A stretch of DNA of 64,000 bases from Brachynemurus nebulosus (Eukaryota; Arthropoda; Insecta; Neuroptera; Myrmeleontidae), in NCBI GenBank assembly GCA_035578155.1, contig JAPWDM010000005.1, forward strand, positions 13,234,832 through 13,298,831, in the 5' to 3' direction. The number at the start of each line of letters is the position of its first letter. Position 1 is the first letter of the stretch. Under the pieces are notes generated by a model. The model worked only from the letters and a program-made list of their open reading frames with translations, ran no database searches and was not told the origin of the DNA. Positions 1 to 10,823 of the stretch are shown here, one piece after another. Made by a program: the position numbers and the translations under genes.

Positions 1-246
1 GAAACTTCCCGCTCTGTTTTGAATAATGACACTGGATGACACTGCTGTGAAATGGATGACACTGCTTTTTAGAGCTGCCGCCTACAGTTTTTTGGAAAAG
101 CTGTCTGACAACACTGCTCTCATGTGTCTATCATGTGTCACTATTTTTAGACAATAACCTAAATTGTTGTTTTGAAATAAGTAGAAAATTTATACATTTT
201 GTCACTTCAAAAGTTTATCTTTTATTCATGTATTTGAAATATTAAG
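1..246. other. 5' flank of FADD gene
   Basis: This is the presumed promoter and 5' UTR of the FADD-like gene. It is AT-rich apart from the first 110 bases, where a short unit around GGATGACACTG recurs three times (about 33-45, 50-63 and nearby). Bases 1-28 match the reverse complement of 49149-49175 almost exactly, sharing CTTCCCGCTCTGTTTTGAAT, so the left edge is repeat-derived. I see no clear TATA box. Confidence 0.4.
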
Positions 247-3200
247 ATGATGAGTAAAATAACATATGATGATTTAAAAGAAAAAGTATTATCATTTTGC
301 ATTTTAAATATGGATTCAGACAAATTAGATTTTTTGAAAAATATCTTTAAAAATGATATTAATTCTGTAAGAAGATTGTCGTATATTAAAACTCTGGTAC
401 AGTTAGTTAAACATTTAGAAAAAGTTGATGTACTTAACTGTGATAACGTACAACCTCTAAAAACAATTTCTGAGATAACTGGTGCAGGGGACGCCCTAAT
501 TCTTTTAAAACTGTACGAAAATCCTCCAGTAGTTGGAAATAATCATAATCATGAAGAAATCAGAAATGTATATCAACAAAATATACTACGTAAGTATATT
601 TTATTTTTAAGTTTTCAATTTAGACAAGGTTTTGGTTTAAATGTTTATGCGATCCTAGAGCTTGCAACGAACAGTAGATATACGATCAAGATGATAGGTA
701 AAGAACTGCATTTTTCATCCATTTCTGTAAAGCAACCAAATTTGAGAATTAACGTGTGCAATCCTATTTGCATATAAATATACAATTTTGTTTTAATGAT
801 AGTAGCAATTTTTTAATATCTAAAAATGGTTATTAATATGTAATTTCCTTGGGAATAAACATGTAATGTGCCAAAATTTTTTATTGTCAATTTTCATTTT
901 ATTTCCTTCGAAGTCAGGAAAGTAAAAGTGCCTGTATTTTAATAAAAAATAATTTTTTATAATATATACAAATTCGGTATACCTATTAAATATTGTTTGT
1001 GAAGTAAAGAATTGTGGATGCGCAGGAAGTATAGAGTTAAAACAAAAATTACTGAAGATGAATTCCTTACGTAAGTACAAATACTAATTATAAACAAAGA
1101 ATAAGGCATAGAGGAGAAGCGGGCCATAAGAGCTAATGTAAAATCGTAGTATACGAATTTCAGCGCCCCTACCGAGTAATGCTTTCATAAAAATCGGAAA
1201 TCAGCGCATAATTCAATTTAAAAAATATTCAAATGAAACGGAAAGTGGTTAAAAAATAGAAGGCATCATTAATATTTAGATAATGTTTATTTATTGTATC
1301 TCTGAAACCAAACAAATGTGGAAAAATAATGTATACTAAAGGGCAAAAAACTTAATAGTTGGTTACCACAGACTCCAGTTGATGTCACTTACAAGTTACA
1401 ATTATATTTCAGCACAGAGAACAGAGAAAACATTGCTATCTCTGTACTACCGATACCTGCGTAGACAAAAAAATCCCTTCCACTTCTCCCCACTCTGTTG
1501 TGTAGATAATACTGACACTGTTTGTAGTAGACAGTAGTGTAGGTTTGATGTTTGCACGTGTGTGAATGGTCACACACACAACTACATAACACGTATTAGC
1601 GGACAGAGAAACGTGCAGTTTAAGTAACAATGGTCTTAATAATACATAACAATTGTCGTCCATTCGGTGACCGACACCGGACGACTAAATGCCTTAAGCT
1701 GTGACAGCCAACAAATGACTCCAAGCGATGTACACTATTTTTTATTTTAGTTTGCTTTTAGTATTCTATGTATTTCTGCTTCTCCTCTATTCCATACTCT
1801 TTGATTATAAATTCATTTAAAATCTTGCCTTTTCTTGGAGACATTCCACTCAATATAACATTTACACATGATACCTCTTATATAAATCATACAAAATAAA
1901 TAATTTGAGAGTTGGCATTTGTTTTATTTGTAAATTTCTATCTAAACGAAAAATGGTTAAGATAAAAATTTTTATCGCGTATATTTGAGACTGCGATTAA
2001 TTGGAAATTTCTGTGAGGATCTCAGTTATATTTAATTCACTAAATGGTGTTCATCATTTGGGTAAAATTCCTGAAAAATGTTTTTAATTGAATGTAACTC
2101 AAAGAGAGATTTAAAAGAATTAAAATTAGAATTAAATAAAAATTTTTGTCATTTTTGTTAGGAGTTCGTAGTTCTGACAACGAAATTCTTATGAATTCAT
2201 GATTTTTGTCATCGCATGAGGTGGTCTGCCCGTACTTGATCACTTTATAATAGTCAGTGTCGAATCTTACGCAATTTAAGAGACAGTCATTTTTTTAAAA
2301 CTATTATTGAATTTTTTTTAAAAGCTTTTATTTAACTTGCTATGTTAGTATGTTGGTTTAGATCAAATCTTGAAATCAAAATTTAGACAGGTTCTAATTG
2401 AGCTAGAGGTTTCAAATTTTGCACACGTGTATAATCTTGGTGACAATCCAATATTGTATAATTAGTTTTGTCCTAAATCGCCCCAAACCAAAATTGTTGA
2501 TTTTTTGTCCTACAACTATTTGACATTTCGAATTGTCAAATATTGTCCATTGATTTTACATTGCAATTTTTTTTCCATAGTTACGTTTGATTAGGGTAAA
2601 TTAACCGATTAATACATAGGTAAAAAATTTACTTCTTCATTTTTTTTAAAATTAATTTTGTAATCTGACTAAAAGTAGAAAATAAATTAAAGTAAAAAAA
2701 TGTTTTTTAAGAAAAAGCTTTTATTTAAAAATGGGCTAAAAAAATAAAATAACTTGAGTGAAGTTTGAAGCAATATGCAACATAATTTATAAAAAGTAAA
2801 ATAGTTACACTTTATTACATCCAAAACAGAAATAATAATTAATGATAACGCGTCAAGCTTTTATAAATTATGTTGCATATTGCTTCAAACTTCACTCAAG
2901 TTATTATATTTTTTTTAGCCCATTTTTTAATAAAAGCTTTTTCTTAAAAAACATTTTTTTACTTTAATTTATTAAACTTTTATAAAAAGTTTAAATAATC
3001 ATTTTAATAAATTAAAGGCTAATTTTAATACAAAAACAAGAAATATCCCGAGAATTGTGAAAAACTCTAAAAACTATAAAACCACAGATCAATGAACACT
3101 ATTATTTATTATATTATACTACTAGACAAAGCGTAAAGGCAGTTTGTAGGTATTTTTCTAAGAGCAGGTAAGAGGGTGAGACGGATGAGATTTAAGGAAT

Positions 3201-6200
3201 ATAATATAATGTCAATTTTTGAGCAAATGCGACTATAATTATTGCAGGACATAATTTGTATACGTACGTATTTTGAAAATAAAGCGAATACCACTTTCTT
3301 TCTTTCAAAATTTTGCAGTTTCTTCTCAAAAAAGTAAAATTTTATTATCAATATTATTATATTTTGACAATAATTATTTGAAAACATTACTACGGATATC
3401 ATTGGTTATTGCATTGATTACTATATTCCAGAATACTATCCGGTCGTATCCTGGTCGTATCTGGCTGCCTCAATTATACATTTATATAATTAGTCTATAT
3501 AATATATAATATGACACATAATTTGTTCATTGATCTGTGTATAAACCTCCTAATAGGGTTCTTGACTGAAGTTACGAAAATATTCTAAAAGCATTGTTTT
3601 TCCATGTCAGTTAAGTGATTTTTTTATTTTCGACAGATTCTGTAAAAAATCATCAAAAAGAGTAACCCTACAATTTTAAATGAAAAAAAGGCGGGAAAAA
3701 CACCTCGCTATAGTGACGTCACAGTTTGAAGAAACTAAACGTCAATGTCAATATTTATAACCTCCAAACTTTGATTATATTCATAAAAAGTCAAAGTAAA
3801 AGCAAGTATTTATTTGAATTCTGGTCGATTATTAGTACTATATATTATATAAGCTAATAGAAATATTCAAAAGAAAACACAATTTTATCTCATCGATGAA
3901 AATTATCAAAATCGACATATCTAGCTACAAAATGTTACGTCATTTTCAAAAAATGGCGCGTTTTCACTAATTTGAATATTTGTTGAAAAATAGCGATTTT
4001 CAAAATAAAATTTCTAGATAGTTATCAAATCTTTTTATGTTTCATCATTAAAATTGAACATATGTAATGATAATGTATAGAATTATTTAACATTTGACAC
4101 AAATTTTAAATAGTCAAGTACCGTATTGTAGCGATTGGTTGCTTCCAGTTGTAGCTAGAACTCTTAAATGAACAGTTTTTTGATTAAGTCAGTAGTTCTG
4201 TTGTAATAAAAATGGTAATTATCAAATTATTCATCTGTAAGTTATATTGAGTGATTAATATAAAAGAAATATGTAACAAGTTATGCATATAATAATAATA
4301 ATCATATTTTGAAACATTTTTTTAGTAAGATTTCCCCTTCATATACGTTGGCTTCTGTTCGAGTCGTTGTATAACAAATGTTGTAAGGAAGACTTGCAAT
4401 CCCAAAAATCATCTGCCAAAGTAACTTCAAATGAATCATCTTCAACAAGTTTAGATGACCAAGAACAGCAACAACAGCAGCAACAACAACAGCAACAAGT
4501 ATCCGTACCTGTTGTTGGGACACCGGTAAAGTGTAAATGTCCTGGAAAGTACGGATCAAATCAAAAATCGCCGAGTAAACAGTCTAATAAACAATACTAT
4601 GGACCGTCGCAAACACAATCTAAACAGTCTGATATTGGCAGAATAAAAAGTGATTTACCAAAAAGCAAAGTATACTTATGCAAATGTAAAGCAAGCAAGT
4701 GTTTAGACAAATGAGGAATCTCGATTGGGAAAAAATAAAATGTATTTGATCTGAATGTTGTTGATATATCTACTTATACAGATATAATAATTGTTCATTT
4801 AAATCTTTGTAATTTTCATATTTTATTGTATTGTAAATTTGTAATTGTAGAATAAATAAATAATTACAATTTAATTTTTATTAGTTTCAAGCGATGCCCC
4901 CTTTAAATATAGTTTTCGAGAAAAACTTCTGTGACATTAGAACCCGAAAATGATCTTATGACAGTTCCGTTTCGCTTTTTACATATGGTACGAAACTCTA
5001 AAAATAGTAAATTTCTCCTATTTGATTTCCACAGTCCTTGACTGAATTTAAAAAAAAATATGTATTCTAAAAGTCTTGTTTTTGCATATCAGTTAAATGA
5101 TTTTTTTGTATTTTCGATAAATTGCAAAATTATCAAAATTACTGTAAAAATTATCAAAAAATAAATCTACAATTTTAAATAAAAAAAAAAAAATTGGCGC
5201 AAAAATCACCTCACAGTATAATAATGTCACGATTTGAAGCAACCAAACGTCAGTGTCAATATTTATAACCTCAAAATTTCGATTTTATTCATAAAATGTC
5301 AAAGTAAAAAGCAAAGTAGATTAATGCCTTCTACACAATCAATGAAATAAGGAATAAGAAGCATGCCATCTAGTGACGTTGAATGGAACTTTAATGAAAT
5401 AAGAAATAAGAAGTATGCCATCTAGTGACGTTGAATGAAACTTTAACTTAACTGTTCATAGGTAAATGTATTTAGGTATTTTTGTACATCAGAATTCATA
5501 AAAAAGTAACGTTCGTGATGATTTTTTGTCACTAAGTGAAAAAAGGCACGAATTTTGACGTAAAAAAATATCTACATATTTATATCTATGACCAGTTACG
5601 TTAAAGTTCCATTCAACGTCACTAGATGGCATACTTCTTATTCCTTATTTCATTGATTGTGTAGAAGGCATAAAATAGGTACTCTACATTCAGGACCAAA
5701 ATAAGCTTTTTTTGCGCATTTCGCCATCTATGTCATAATACGTTGCATATTTGAATTTTTAGAAAAAGAACATTACAATTACTTATTATTATATTTATAC
5801 AGTGTGAGTTTTTTGAGAGTTACCATTTTTATTACAGCCAAACCGTTGATAAGAGCTAAGAGCTATAAAGATCCTGACTATAGCAATCGGTTGCCCCCGT
5901 CGATATCTTCAACCCTTATTTGAACAATTTCTCAATTAAATCAACGGTTTGACTGTAGTAAAAATGGCAATTCTCAAAAAACTCAGTCTGTATATATATA
6001 ATTCGCCATCTACGTCATCAAGATCTGCGCGTCGGCATACCTATCTTAATCTACTTTGGTAAAAAAGCAAGTATTTACATTCAAAATAAAAAACAATTTC
6101 ATTTTGTGGATGGAAAAAAAATCAAGATCGACATATCTGCTTAGAAAAGGCTTGTTTAAGCAGCAATTTTGGATAGTATCAAACTGTCAGGATTATGTGC

Positions 6201-7756
6201 AAAGCAATTTTAGTAGCGGTCTTAATAATTACTAAAAACGTTTTGCGCACAATCCTAATAGTTTGATACTATCCAAAACACAGAATATTACAGAACGAAC
6301 GGTAGTATCTCTATACTACTGAAAGCAGTGTAACGACAAAGGATAGAAAACAAACCCCCCCCACTATGTTATATATGTGCACGCGGAGTTGTGTGTGGTA
6401 GTGCGATAGATGGTTGTGTGTATTGGTGTCTTGCATACGCATATAGATAATTTGTATGTGGTACTATCATGTACGTATACCACGTATACCGTGTCAACAC
6501 AACGGCAACAATATGACAACAGTTGAAACACACACATTGGTAGCTACTAAGTAAATGACAACATAGTTCTGTAGAATGCACATACTTGCCCATAAGTGAT
6601 TGCAGAAAAGAGATAGTTGTATTCCTTCCAGTGTTCCATGATCCAAAACTGCTGCTTTAAACAAGAAATGGCGCGTTTATTTGAATCGTTGAAAAATAAC
6701 GAATTCCAAAATAAAATTTCTAAAGATCTAAATAAGATTACACTTTAACATACAGACAGCCGTATTCGTCCAATAAAAAAATAAAAATAAAACTACTGTT
6801 GCAACTCTTTAAAAATAATTTTAATTTTACTTTTTCTTTATCTCTGTGGGTAACTTTATTTATTACCACATGAAATAAATAATTACACAAATATTGTTTT
6901 CTTTTCTTTCAGATCACAATCCTCAACATTGTGGTCAATATAATTGGCCAGTGTTATGTCCACATCAAGCTGCTTTCGCTAAAAAGAAACAAGATTGTTT
7001 TAAATTACTATCTGAGCAACTGGGGGAAATGTGGCCACGATTGGCGCGTAAGTTAAATGATTTAGTTAAGGAAGGGGATATTGACACATTGAAGCGCAAA
7101 AATACGACTACACCAACAAAAATTTTAGAGGTATGTTCGTGATGCATGCACATACAGAGTGAATTATATAGGAATTTCTATTTGATCACCGCACTTTCAA
7201 AAACTGAAACGCGCTTAAGGCGTTTTACAGAATATACGGACGATTAATTTCTATTATGACGTAAAAAAGTTTAAAAACACAATTTTTATCACTAATATTC
7301 ACAATTAACAGTTTATAAGCACATATGTATATAATTTTTATTCGTATCGAAATAAAACACGTGTTGTGTATCTAGACAGCTGAATGAATAGCATGAATAC
7401 AGCGATTTGACAGAATTATATTACAGTGTTATTTTTTCACAATGCGTCAGAAGAAGTATAATTTCAAAAAGTATTTGTCGGATTTTACAAGCGCAGTGAC
7501 GATTTGTTTTATTAAAACGGTTTAGCCGTAACAAAAATGACAGCTTTTAATTTATTCATTCTGTATACAATATTACAATATACAGTGTGTATACATTGTA
7601 ATAATTTTCTTTTCTGTACAGATGTTTGAAATCATGGAAAGTAGTCCACTGTATAAAGAAGAAGAATTAAGGACCCTTTTAACAGACGCTCTAAATAGTA
7701 TCGGACGAAGAGACTTGAAAAAAAATATTTGTATAATATTTGATCGCACGACATAA
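247..7756 (+). CDS. Fadd: FADD-like adaptor (DED plus death domain), three core exons
   Basis: Core exons are 247-589, 6913-7130 and 7622-7756, giving 231 aa, close to the usual insect FADD length. Junctions agree in phase: exon 1 ends phase 1 at C|GTAAGT, exon 2 opens with AT after a pyrimidine-rich CAG, and exon 2 to 3 is phase 0 (GAG|GTATGT, then ACAG|ATG). Residues 5-95 look like a death effector domain, a six-helix pattern starting ITYDDLKEKV with VRRLSYIKTLVQLV in the middle. Residues about 135-230 look like a death domain (CFKLLSEQLGEMWPRLARKL, then EGDIDTLKRK and ELRTLLTDAL). In insects FADD links IMD to the caspase Dredd in cytosolic immune signalling. The start ATG is followed at once by a second ATG. 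Introns are about 6.3 kb and 0.5 kb, the first packed with transposons. The family call rests on fold pattern, length and domain order; no search was run. Confidence 0.78.
1005..1070 (+). other. possible cassette exon in FADD intron 1
   Basis: A 66-bp stretch sits between an AG at 1003-1004 and a strong donor TTAC|GTAAGTAC at 1071. An alternative acceptor CAG at 1023-1025 would give 45 bp. Both versions are multiples of three, and both start and end in phase 1, the phase of the flanking FADD exon junction, so inclusion keeps the frame. The insert would read L-KNCGCAGSIELKQKLLKMNSL, a short helical linker between DED and death domain. The pyrimidine tract is weak and the exon may be chance. 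Confidence 0.35.
1390..1740 (-). repeat. dispersed repeat family R1, copy 1
   Basis: The reverse complement closely resembles 58987-59300 and 58090-58400. Shared landmarks are TTGGAGTCATTTGTTGG, a stretch around ACCGAATG, and CAAACATCAAACC. A diverged relative lies inside the insertion at 6151-6665. I see no credible reading frame and cannot place the superfamily; the small frames here are shadows. Confidence 0.6.
1741..3555. other. FADD intron 1 sequence, no gene seen
   Basis: AT-rich intronic DNA. The only structure I can support is the 293-bp palindrome at 2681-2973. Small frames at 2040-2243, 3109-3402 and 3273-3509 lack splice context or recognisable motifs. Confidence 0.5.
2681..2973. 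repeat. foldback element, arms about 115 bp
   Basis: The left arm (2681-2795) and right arm (about 2858-2973) are inverted copies. Both carry AAAAAGCTTTTAT, GAGTGAAGTTTGAAGCAATA and GCAACATAATTTATAAAAG, around a loop of about 60 bp. This is typical of a foldback MITE. Confidence 0.8.
3556..4123 (-). mobile_element. TA-target MITE family B, copy 1
   Basis: This 568-bp element has TA on both sides and termini GGGTTCTTGACTG and AGTCAAGTACCG. It is the inverted counterpart of 17841-18417, sharing essentially the whole length, including GGCGGGAAAAACACCTC and TGACGTCACAGTTTGAAG. TA flanks and terminal repeats point to a Tc1/mariner-type non-autonomous element. No transposase frame is present. Confidence 0.85.
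4326..4714 (+). CDS. possible alternative last exon of FADD (polyQ, Cys-rich tail)
   Basis: A strong acceptor (ATTTTTTTAG, ending 4325) is followed by an open frame to TGA at 4712-4714. The exon opens with two bases completing a phase-1 codon, exactly the phase left by FADD exon 1, so splicing 589 to 4326 would give a DED-only isoform with about 128 new residues. The tail starts RFPLHIRWLLFESLYNKCC, then has a Ser/Gln-rich stretch with a polyQ run (codons at 4464-4498, CAG and CAA mixed). Two Cys clusters follow, VKCKCPGKYG and VYLCKCKASKC. AATAAA at 4734 and 4851 fits a terminal exon. Alternatively it could be an internal exon using a weak phase-1 donor at 4685 (AAAT|GTAAAG) to join 6913, or the last exon of a separate gene. 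I do not recognise the tail. Confidence 0.45.
4734..4856 (+). promoter_or_regulatory. candidate poly(A) signals
   Basis: AATAAA occurs at 4734-4739, 20 bp past the TGA of the 4326-4714 frame, and again at 4851-4856 within AATAAATAAATAATT. Two signals directly after an open exon support a transcript end inside FADD intron 1, although AATAAA is common in such AT-rich DNA. Confidence 0.4.
5325..5671. repeat. inverted repeat with partial duplication of one arm
   Basis: The left arm carries ATGCCTTCTACACAATCAAT and GCCATCTAGTGACGTTGAAT, and the right arm at about 5594-5671 is its reverse complement. The left arm repeats the second half (AATAAGAAGTATGCCATC to GAAACTTTAA) a second time. Confidence 0.75.
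5800..5990. mobile_element. TA-target MITE family A, short copy
   Basis: This 191-bp element is flanked by TA, with termini CAGTGTGAGTTTTTTGAGAG and AAAAAACTCAGTCTG. Its centre (GCAATCGGTTGCCCCCGT) recurs in the larger copies at 35833-36279 and 36770-37217, so it is an internal-deletion derivative. Confidence 0.85.
6151..6665. mobile_element. TIR element with internal palindrome, inserted in MITE B copy 4
   Basis: The 515-bp insert has termini CTTGTTTAAGCAGCA and TGCTGCTTTAAACAAG, each followed inward by TTTTGGAT. Next to the left end is a palindrome (about 6170-6282, GGATAGTATCAAACT with its complement). The right half resembles dispersed family R1. Confidence 0.75.
7500..7562. mobile_element. 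fragment of MITE family A
   Basis: AAACGGTTTAGCCGTAACAA followed by AAATGACAGC resembles the subterminal part of family A (CCGTTGATTT, AAAATGGCAA). Only one end is visible. It lies in FADD intron 2. Confidence 0.4.
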
Positions 7757-7791
7757 ATTTTTATGTTATAAACAATAGATAATAGTATATT

Positions 7792-7869
7792 ACGTAACTG
7801 AGGTTGCAAGTTGCATATTACACGCGAGCAAAAAGATTACGCAAGAGTCGCACAGTGACGAGTGTGTAA
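7792..7869. repeat. left half of small palindromic host repeat split by 6.6-kb block
   Basis: GGTTGCAAGTTGCATATTAC at about 7802 pairs with TGTAATATGCCTTGCAACC at 14469-14487. If the 7870-14464 block and one GTGTGTAA are removed, a continuous roughly 100-bp palindrome reforms, which marks this as the pre-insertion site. Confidence 0.65.
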
Positions 7870-9504
7870 TAGTGGTGGAGAACTATCGATAGCACTATCG
7901 ATAACAATCGATAGTTTTGACTATCGAAAATAATCGGTATTTTTCTTTCACTATCGATAGTTTTCGATAGTTTTTTTGTAGCAATTTCATTTACTTGTAA
8001 ATACTAGAGATAATGAAAATTTCGTAAATATTATAACCAGAGACATAAAAACAATCATTTTAAAGGAATTTCGGTTTGTTTTCTAAATTTTATGTTTCAT
8101 ATTTATTCAATACTAGCTGTTACCCGCGGCTTCGCTCGCGTGGCTTTTGAAATTATGGCATCTAGTTAAAACATATAAAGTGTACTTTCATCACGTCGCT
8201 ATTACGCGTCGAGTAGGTATTATTACTTTTTTCTTTGGAATTTTCCCACAGAAATACAATATTTTCCTCGGGCAAAAAATTGACTATAACATTCCTTTAA
8301 CAACATTAACAACATGCCAAGTTCCAATGAAATCAATGATTCTTTTTTATACTGTTTTAAATATATATTTTCCCACGGGAATGGGAATAAGACTTTCCAC
8401 GGGAGTTAGATACTTTCCCGGGATAGAAAGTAGTCTGTGCCCTTTATCATCGTCTCTGTAAACAATATGCAAAGTTTGAAATCAATCATGCTTTTTTTTT
8501 AATAGTCAGTTGTTATTTCATTGTTCCGTTTTAAATACATTTTCCCTCGGGAATGAGATATTTTATCGGAATAAAAGATAACCTATGTTTATCGCTGTAT
8601 ATCGCCATATTTGTCTATCATCATTTTTTGTTTCATTTAAAATATATTTTTCCACAGGAATGAAATTTCCCATGGGAAATTTCCCGGGGTATAAAGTAGT
8701 TTGTGTCCTTTCTCATCCCTTCTGTTAGTAATATACAAAGTTTGAAATCATTTATCCGTTTTTTAATAGTCAGCTGTTGTAATTTAATGCATTTTCCCTC
8801 GGGAATGAAATATTTTCCCGAAATAAAAAGTAGCCTATAACCGTCTCTGGCCCACAAGCAACGTCTGTGCAAAGTTTCAAGTTGATTGGTTAAGCTGTTG
8901 AGGCGTGAAAGCCAGTCAAACAAACAAACAAACAAACTCACTTTCGCATTTATAATATTAGTAAGGATTATTTATTTCCCTTGTTGCTTCCTGGTAGTAT
9001 TTCTTTTTCATCCAATTATTTAATTTACCAATTGATTCTATTGTTATTAGACAATATTCAGCATTACATTTACCTAAACTTGGAAATTCCATTAAAATTC
9101 CTTTACTTATAAATACTTTCGAAATATACTTTTAAATTTCATATTTAAAATTGTCGTCACATTTTTGTATTATCAATAGTGATAGCGGTTATTCATGCGT
9201 TCATGCATCGATACAAACACTAAAATTATGGACAAGTTTCTAAGTAATAACAAGAAAACTAGAAGTGGTTATATAGTAGAAATGGAAAAAGACATATCTC
9301 TCAAGCATACAATTTTTCTGGGGAGGTATAATAAGTTCGAAAAAGTGGTATTTTAGTTAAGTACGATCTGGATAGCCAATTGGTCCATTGTATTAGTCTA
9401 AAAGTTCTATGAAATATGATTTTAGCAACAGAAACTTGACTATCAAAAACTATCGATATTTTTACGGCTGACTATAGATAACTATCGATAGTTCTCCATC
9501 ACTA
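7870..9504 (+). mobile_element. TIR element C, copy 1 (8-bp target, hAT-like), carrying a Helitron
   Basis: Termini are TAGTGGTGGAGAACTATCGA and AGTTCTCCATCACTA. Removing the Helitron at 8113-8967 leaves 780 bp, matching copy 2 (782 bp) along its length. The terminal region is rich in ATCGAT-type palindromes. The 8-bp flanks differ: GTGTGTAA on the left (7862-7869) and ATATTAAC on the right (9505-9512). No transposase frame is visible. Confidence 0.85.
8113..8967 (-). mobile_element. non-autonomous Helitron
   Basis: On the minus strand this 855-bp insert starts TCCTTACTAATATTATAAAT and ends in CTAG, preceded by a GC-rich hairpin (CGCG..GCTTCGCT..CGCG). It lies exactly between A (8112) and T (8968) with no target duplication, all Helitron hallmarks. 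Element C copy 2 has the uninterrupted site around 13915. The body contains three or four diverged direct repeats built on TTTCCC(A/T)CGGGAATG and AAAGTTTGAAATCA, and an AAACAAACAAAC run. The CCCGCGGCTTCGCTCGCGTGG end is familiar from dispersed repeats of many arthropods (from memory). Confidence 0.88.
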
Positions 9505-9512
9505 ATATTAAC

Positions 9513-10823
9513 AATACTAAATCCGAAGGCTTGTCAGTTCCCGGACAAACAATATTAAAATTGACATAAAAATTTTACTCAGGGGAGATACTCATATTGC
9601 TTATATTTAAATTTTTGATTTCTAAATTATTCGTTATTTAATCAAAAAACACCGTGACCAGCGGGGCCCCATAACGGAAGTGGAATTTTTCCTTTCATCT
9701 TCGGTATTGAATGTCTGCAAGCGAAATGTAATTGAAAGTCTACAAGCGATTTGTCATTTTGATGGTTTCAAAACTGATGATGAGTGTCCGGTTAAACGGG
9801 GCTTTAAAAAAAGGTTTTAAGTTTTTAAGGGCTGAATCTCAGTAAATTTCACTTTTGTGCCGATAGCAGTAAGCAGGAAAAAAGCCAACACAATTCGTAC
9901 GAGGGCATTCCTACCCATGCTTATCCGCCAATTGCCTTTGTGTTTTATTTTTAAATATTAAAAAAGGAACTTAAATAGTAATCTAGAAAGCCTTTATGAA
10001 GATATTTTTTCTTTCCAAAAAAATCCAAAATTTCTATTTTATTATAAAAATTCAAAATTCCTACTTTATAAATAAACAGTGACTTTAATAACATTTTTAA
10101 ATTACTTAATATTTGTGTATTGCATTTGTTATAAAAATAAGTTCATTTTTTTTAAAATTTTTTAAAATTACTATTCGTCTACTTTGTATTAGAATAAAAA
10201 TAATGCATTTAAAATGGTACTAGCTGGATACTAACGTAATATATAACGAAATATTGGTGTAAAAATCGTGGGGGTAAGGATTAAAAGCTGAAACGTCCAA
10301 AAAGCAGTGGCTGGCTATTAGCTTAACCTGTACATAAAATTTCATGCCTCTAGGTTTATTTGGGTGATCTGTGCGATTGGTACAAACTTCGAAAACGTCA
10401 AAAAAGCATGAAATTGTAGCTTAAAAATGAGGGGGGTTGGGGTAAAATATTAAAACCTCCAAAAAGCACAACCTAGGTATGAACTTTATCAACACACCAA
10501 ATTTCAACCCTCTGCGTTAATTCTGAGGAGCTGTGGGCGTGTTAGATTCAGTCAAAATACTTTTTTCCCCCTCTACTCCCTCCAAATCATTCTAGGAAGC
10601 TGAATTTTGGATATGTTGTAGATAATTGATCGAAACATTATTTCCAGCCAGTTTGGAAAAGTTTAATTTTTTACCGGCCCCCACCACCACTTTAAAAGTT
10701 GGGGCGGATCCAAAATTTGACCCCACTTTGATAGTATTGTTATGCATCGGAATGAGCCCCACTTACCAAATTTTAGTTCTTAACTTCCATAAGGGGGGCC
10801 CTACACATATTAAAAGGTAGCGG

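Larger units (their letters stand above)
5307..6057. mobile_element. TIR element inserted in MITE B copy 4
   Basis: The ends are AAAGTAGATTAA and TTAATCTACTTT. The host flanks GTAAAAAGC (left) and GTAAAAAAGC (right) look like a 9-bp target duplication differing by one A, which would suit a MULE- or hAT-type insertion. Inside are a palindrome (5325-5671) and a further nested MITE A (5800-5990), making three nesting levels. Confidence 0.7.
5035..6735 (-). mobile_element. MITE family B, copy 4, broken by nested insertions
   Basis: Sequence matching 3556-4123 runs from about 5035 to 5306, resumes at 6058-6150, and resumes again at 6666-6735. Shared landmarks include TCAATATTTATAACCTC, AATCAAGATCGACATATCT and AAATGGCGCG. 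Two intact inserts, 5307-6057 and 6151-6665, separate the three pieces. The far end is diverged and has no clear terminal repeat. Confidence 0.75.

Noticed and set aside
4367..4714. Independent 115-aa gene starting at 4367
   Set aside because: The codon there is TTG, not ATG, and the open frame continues upstream to a strong splice acceptor, so an exon is more likely than a separate small gene.
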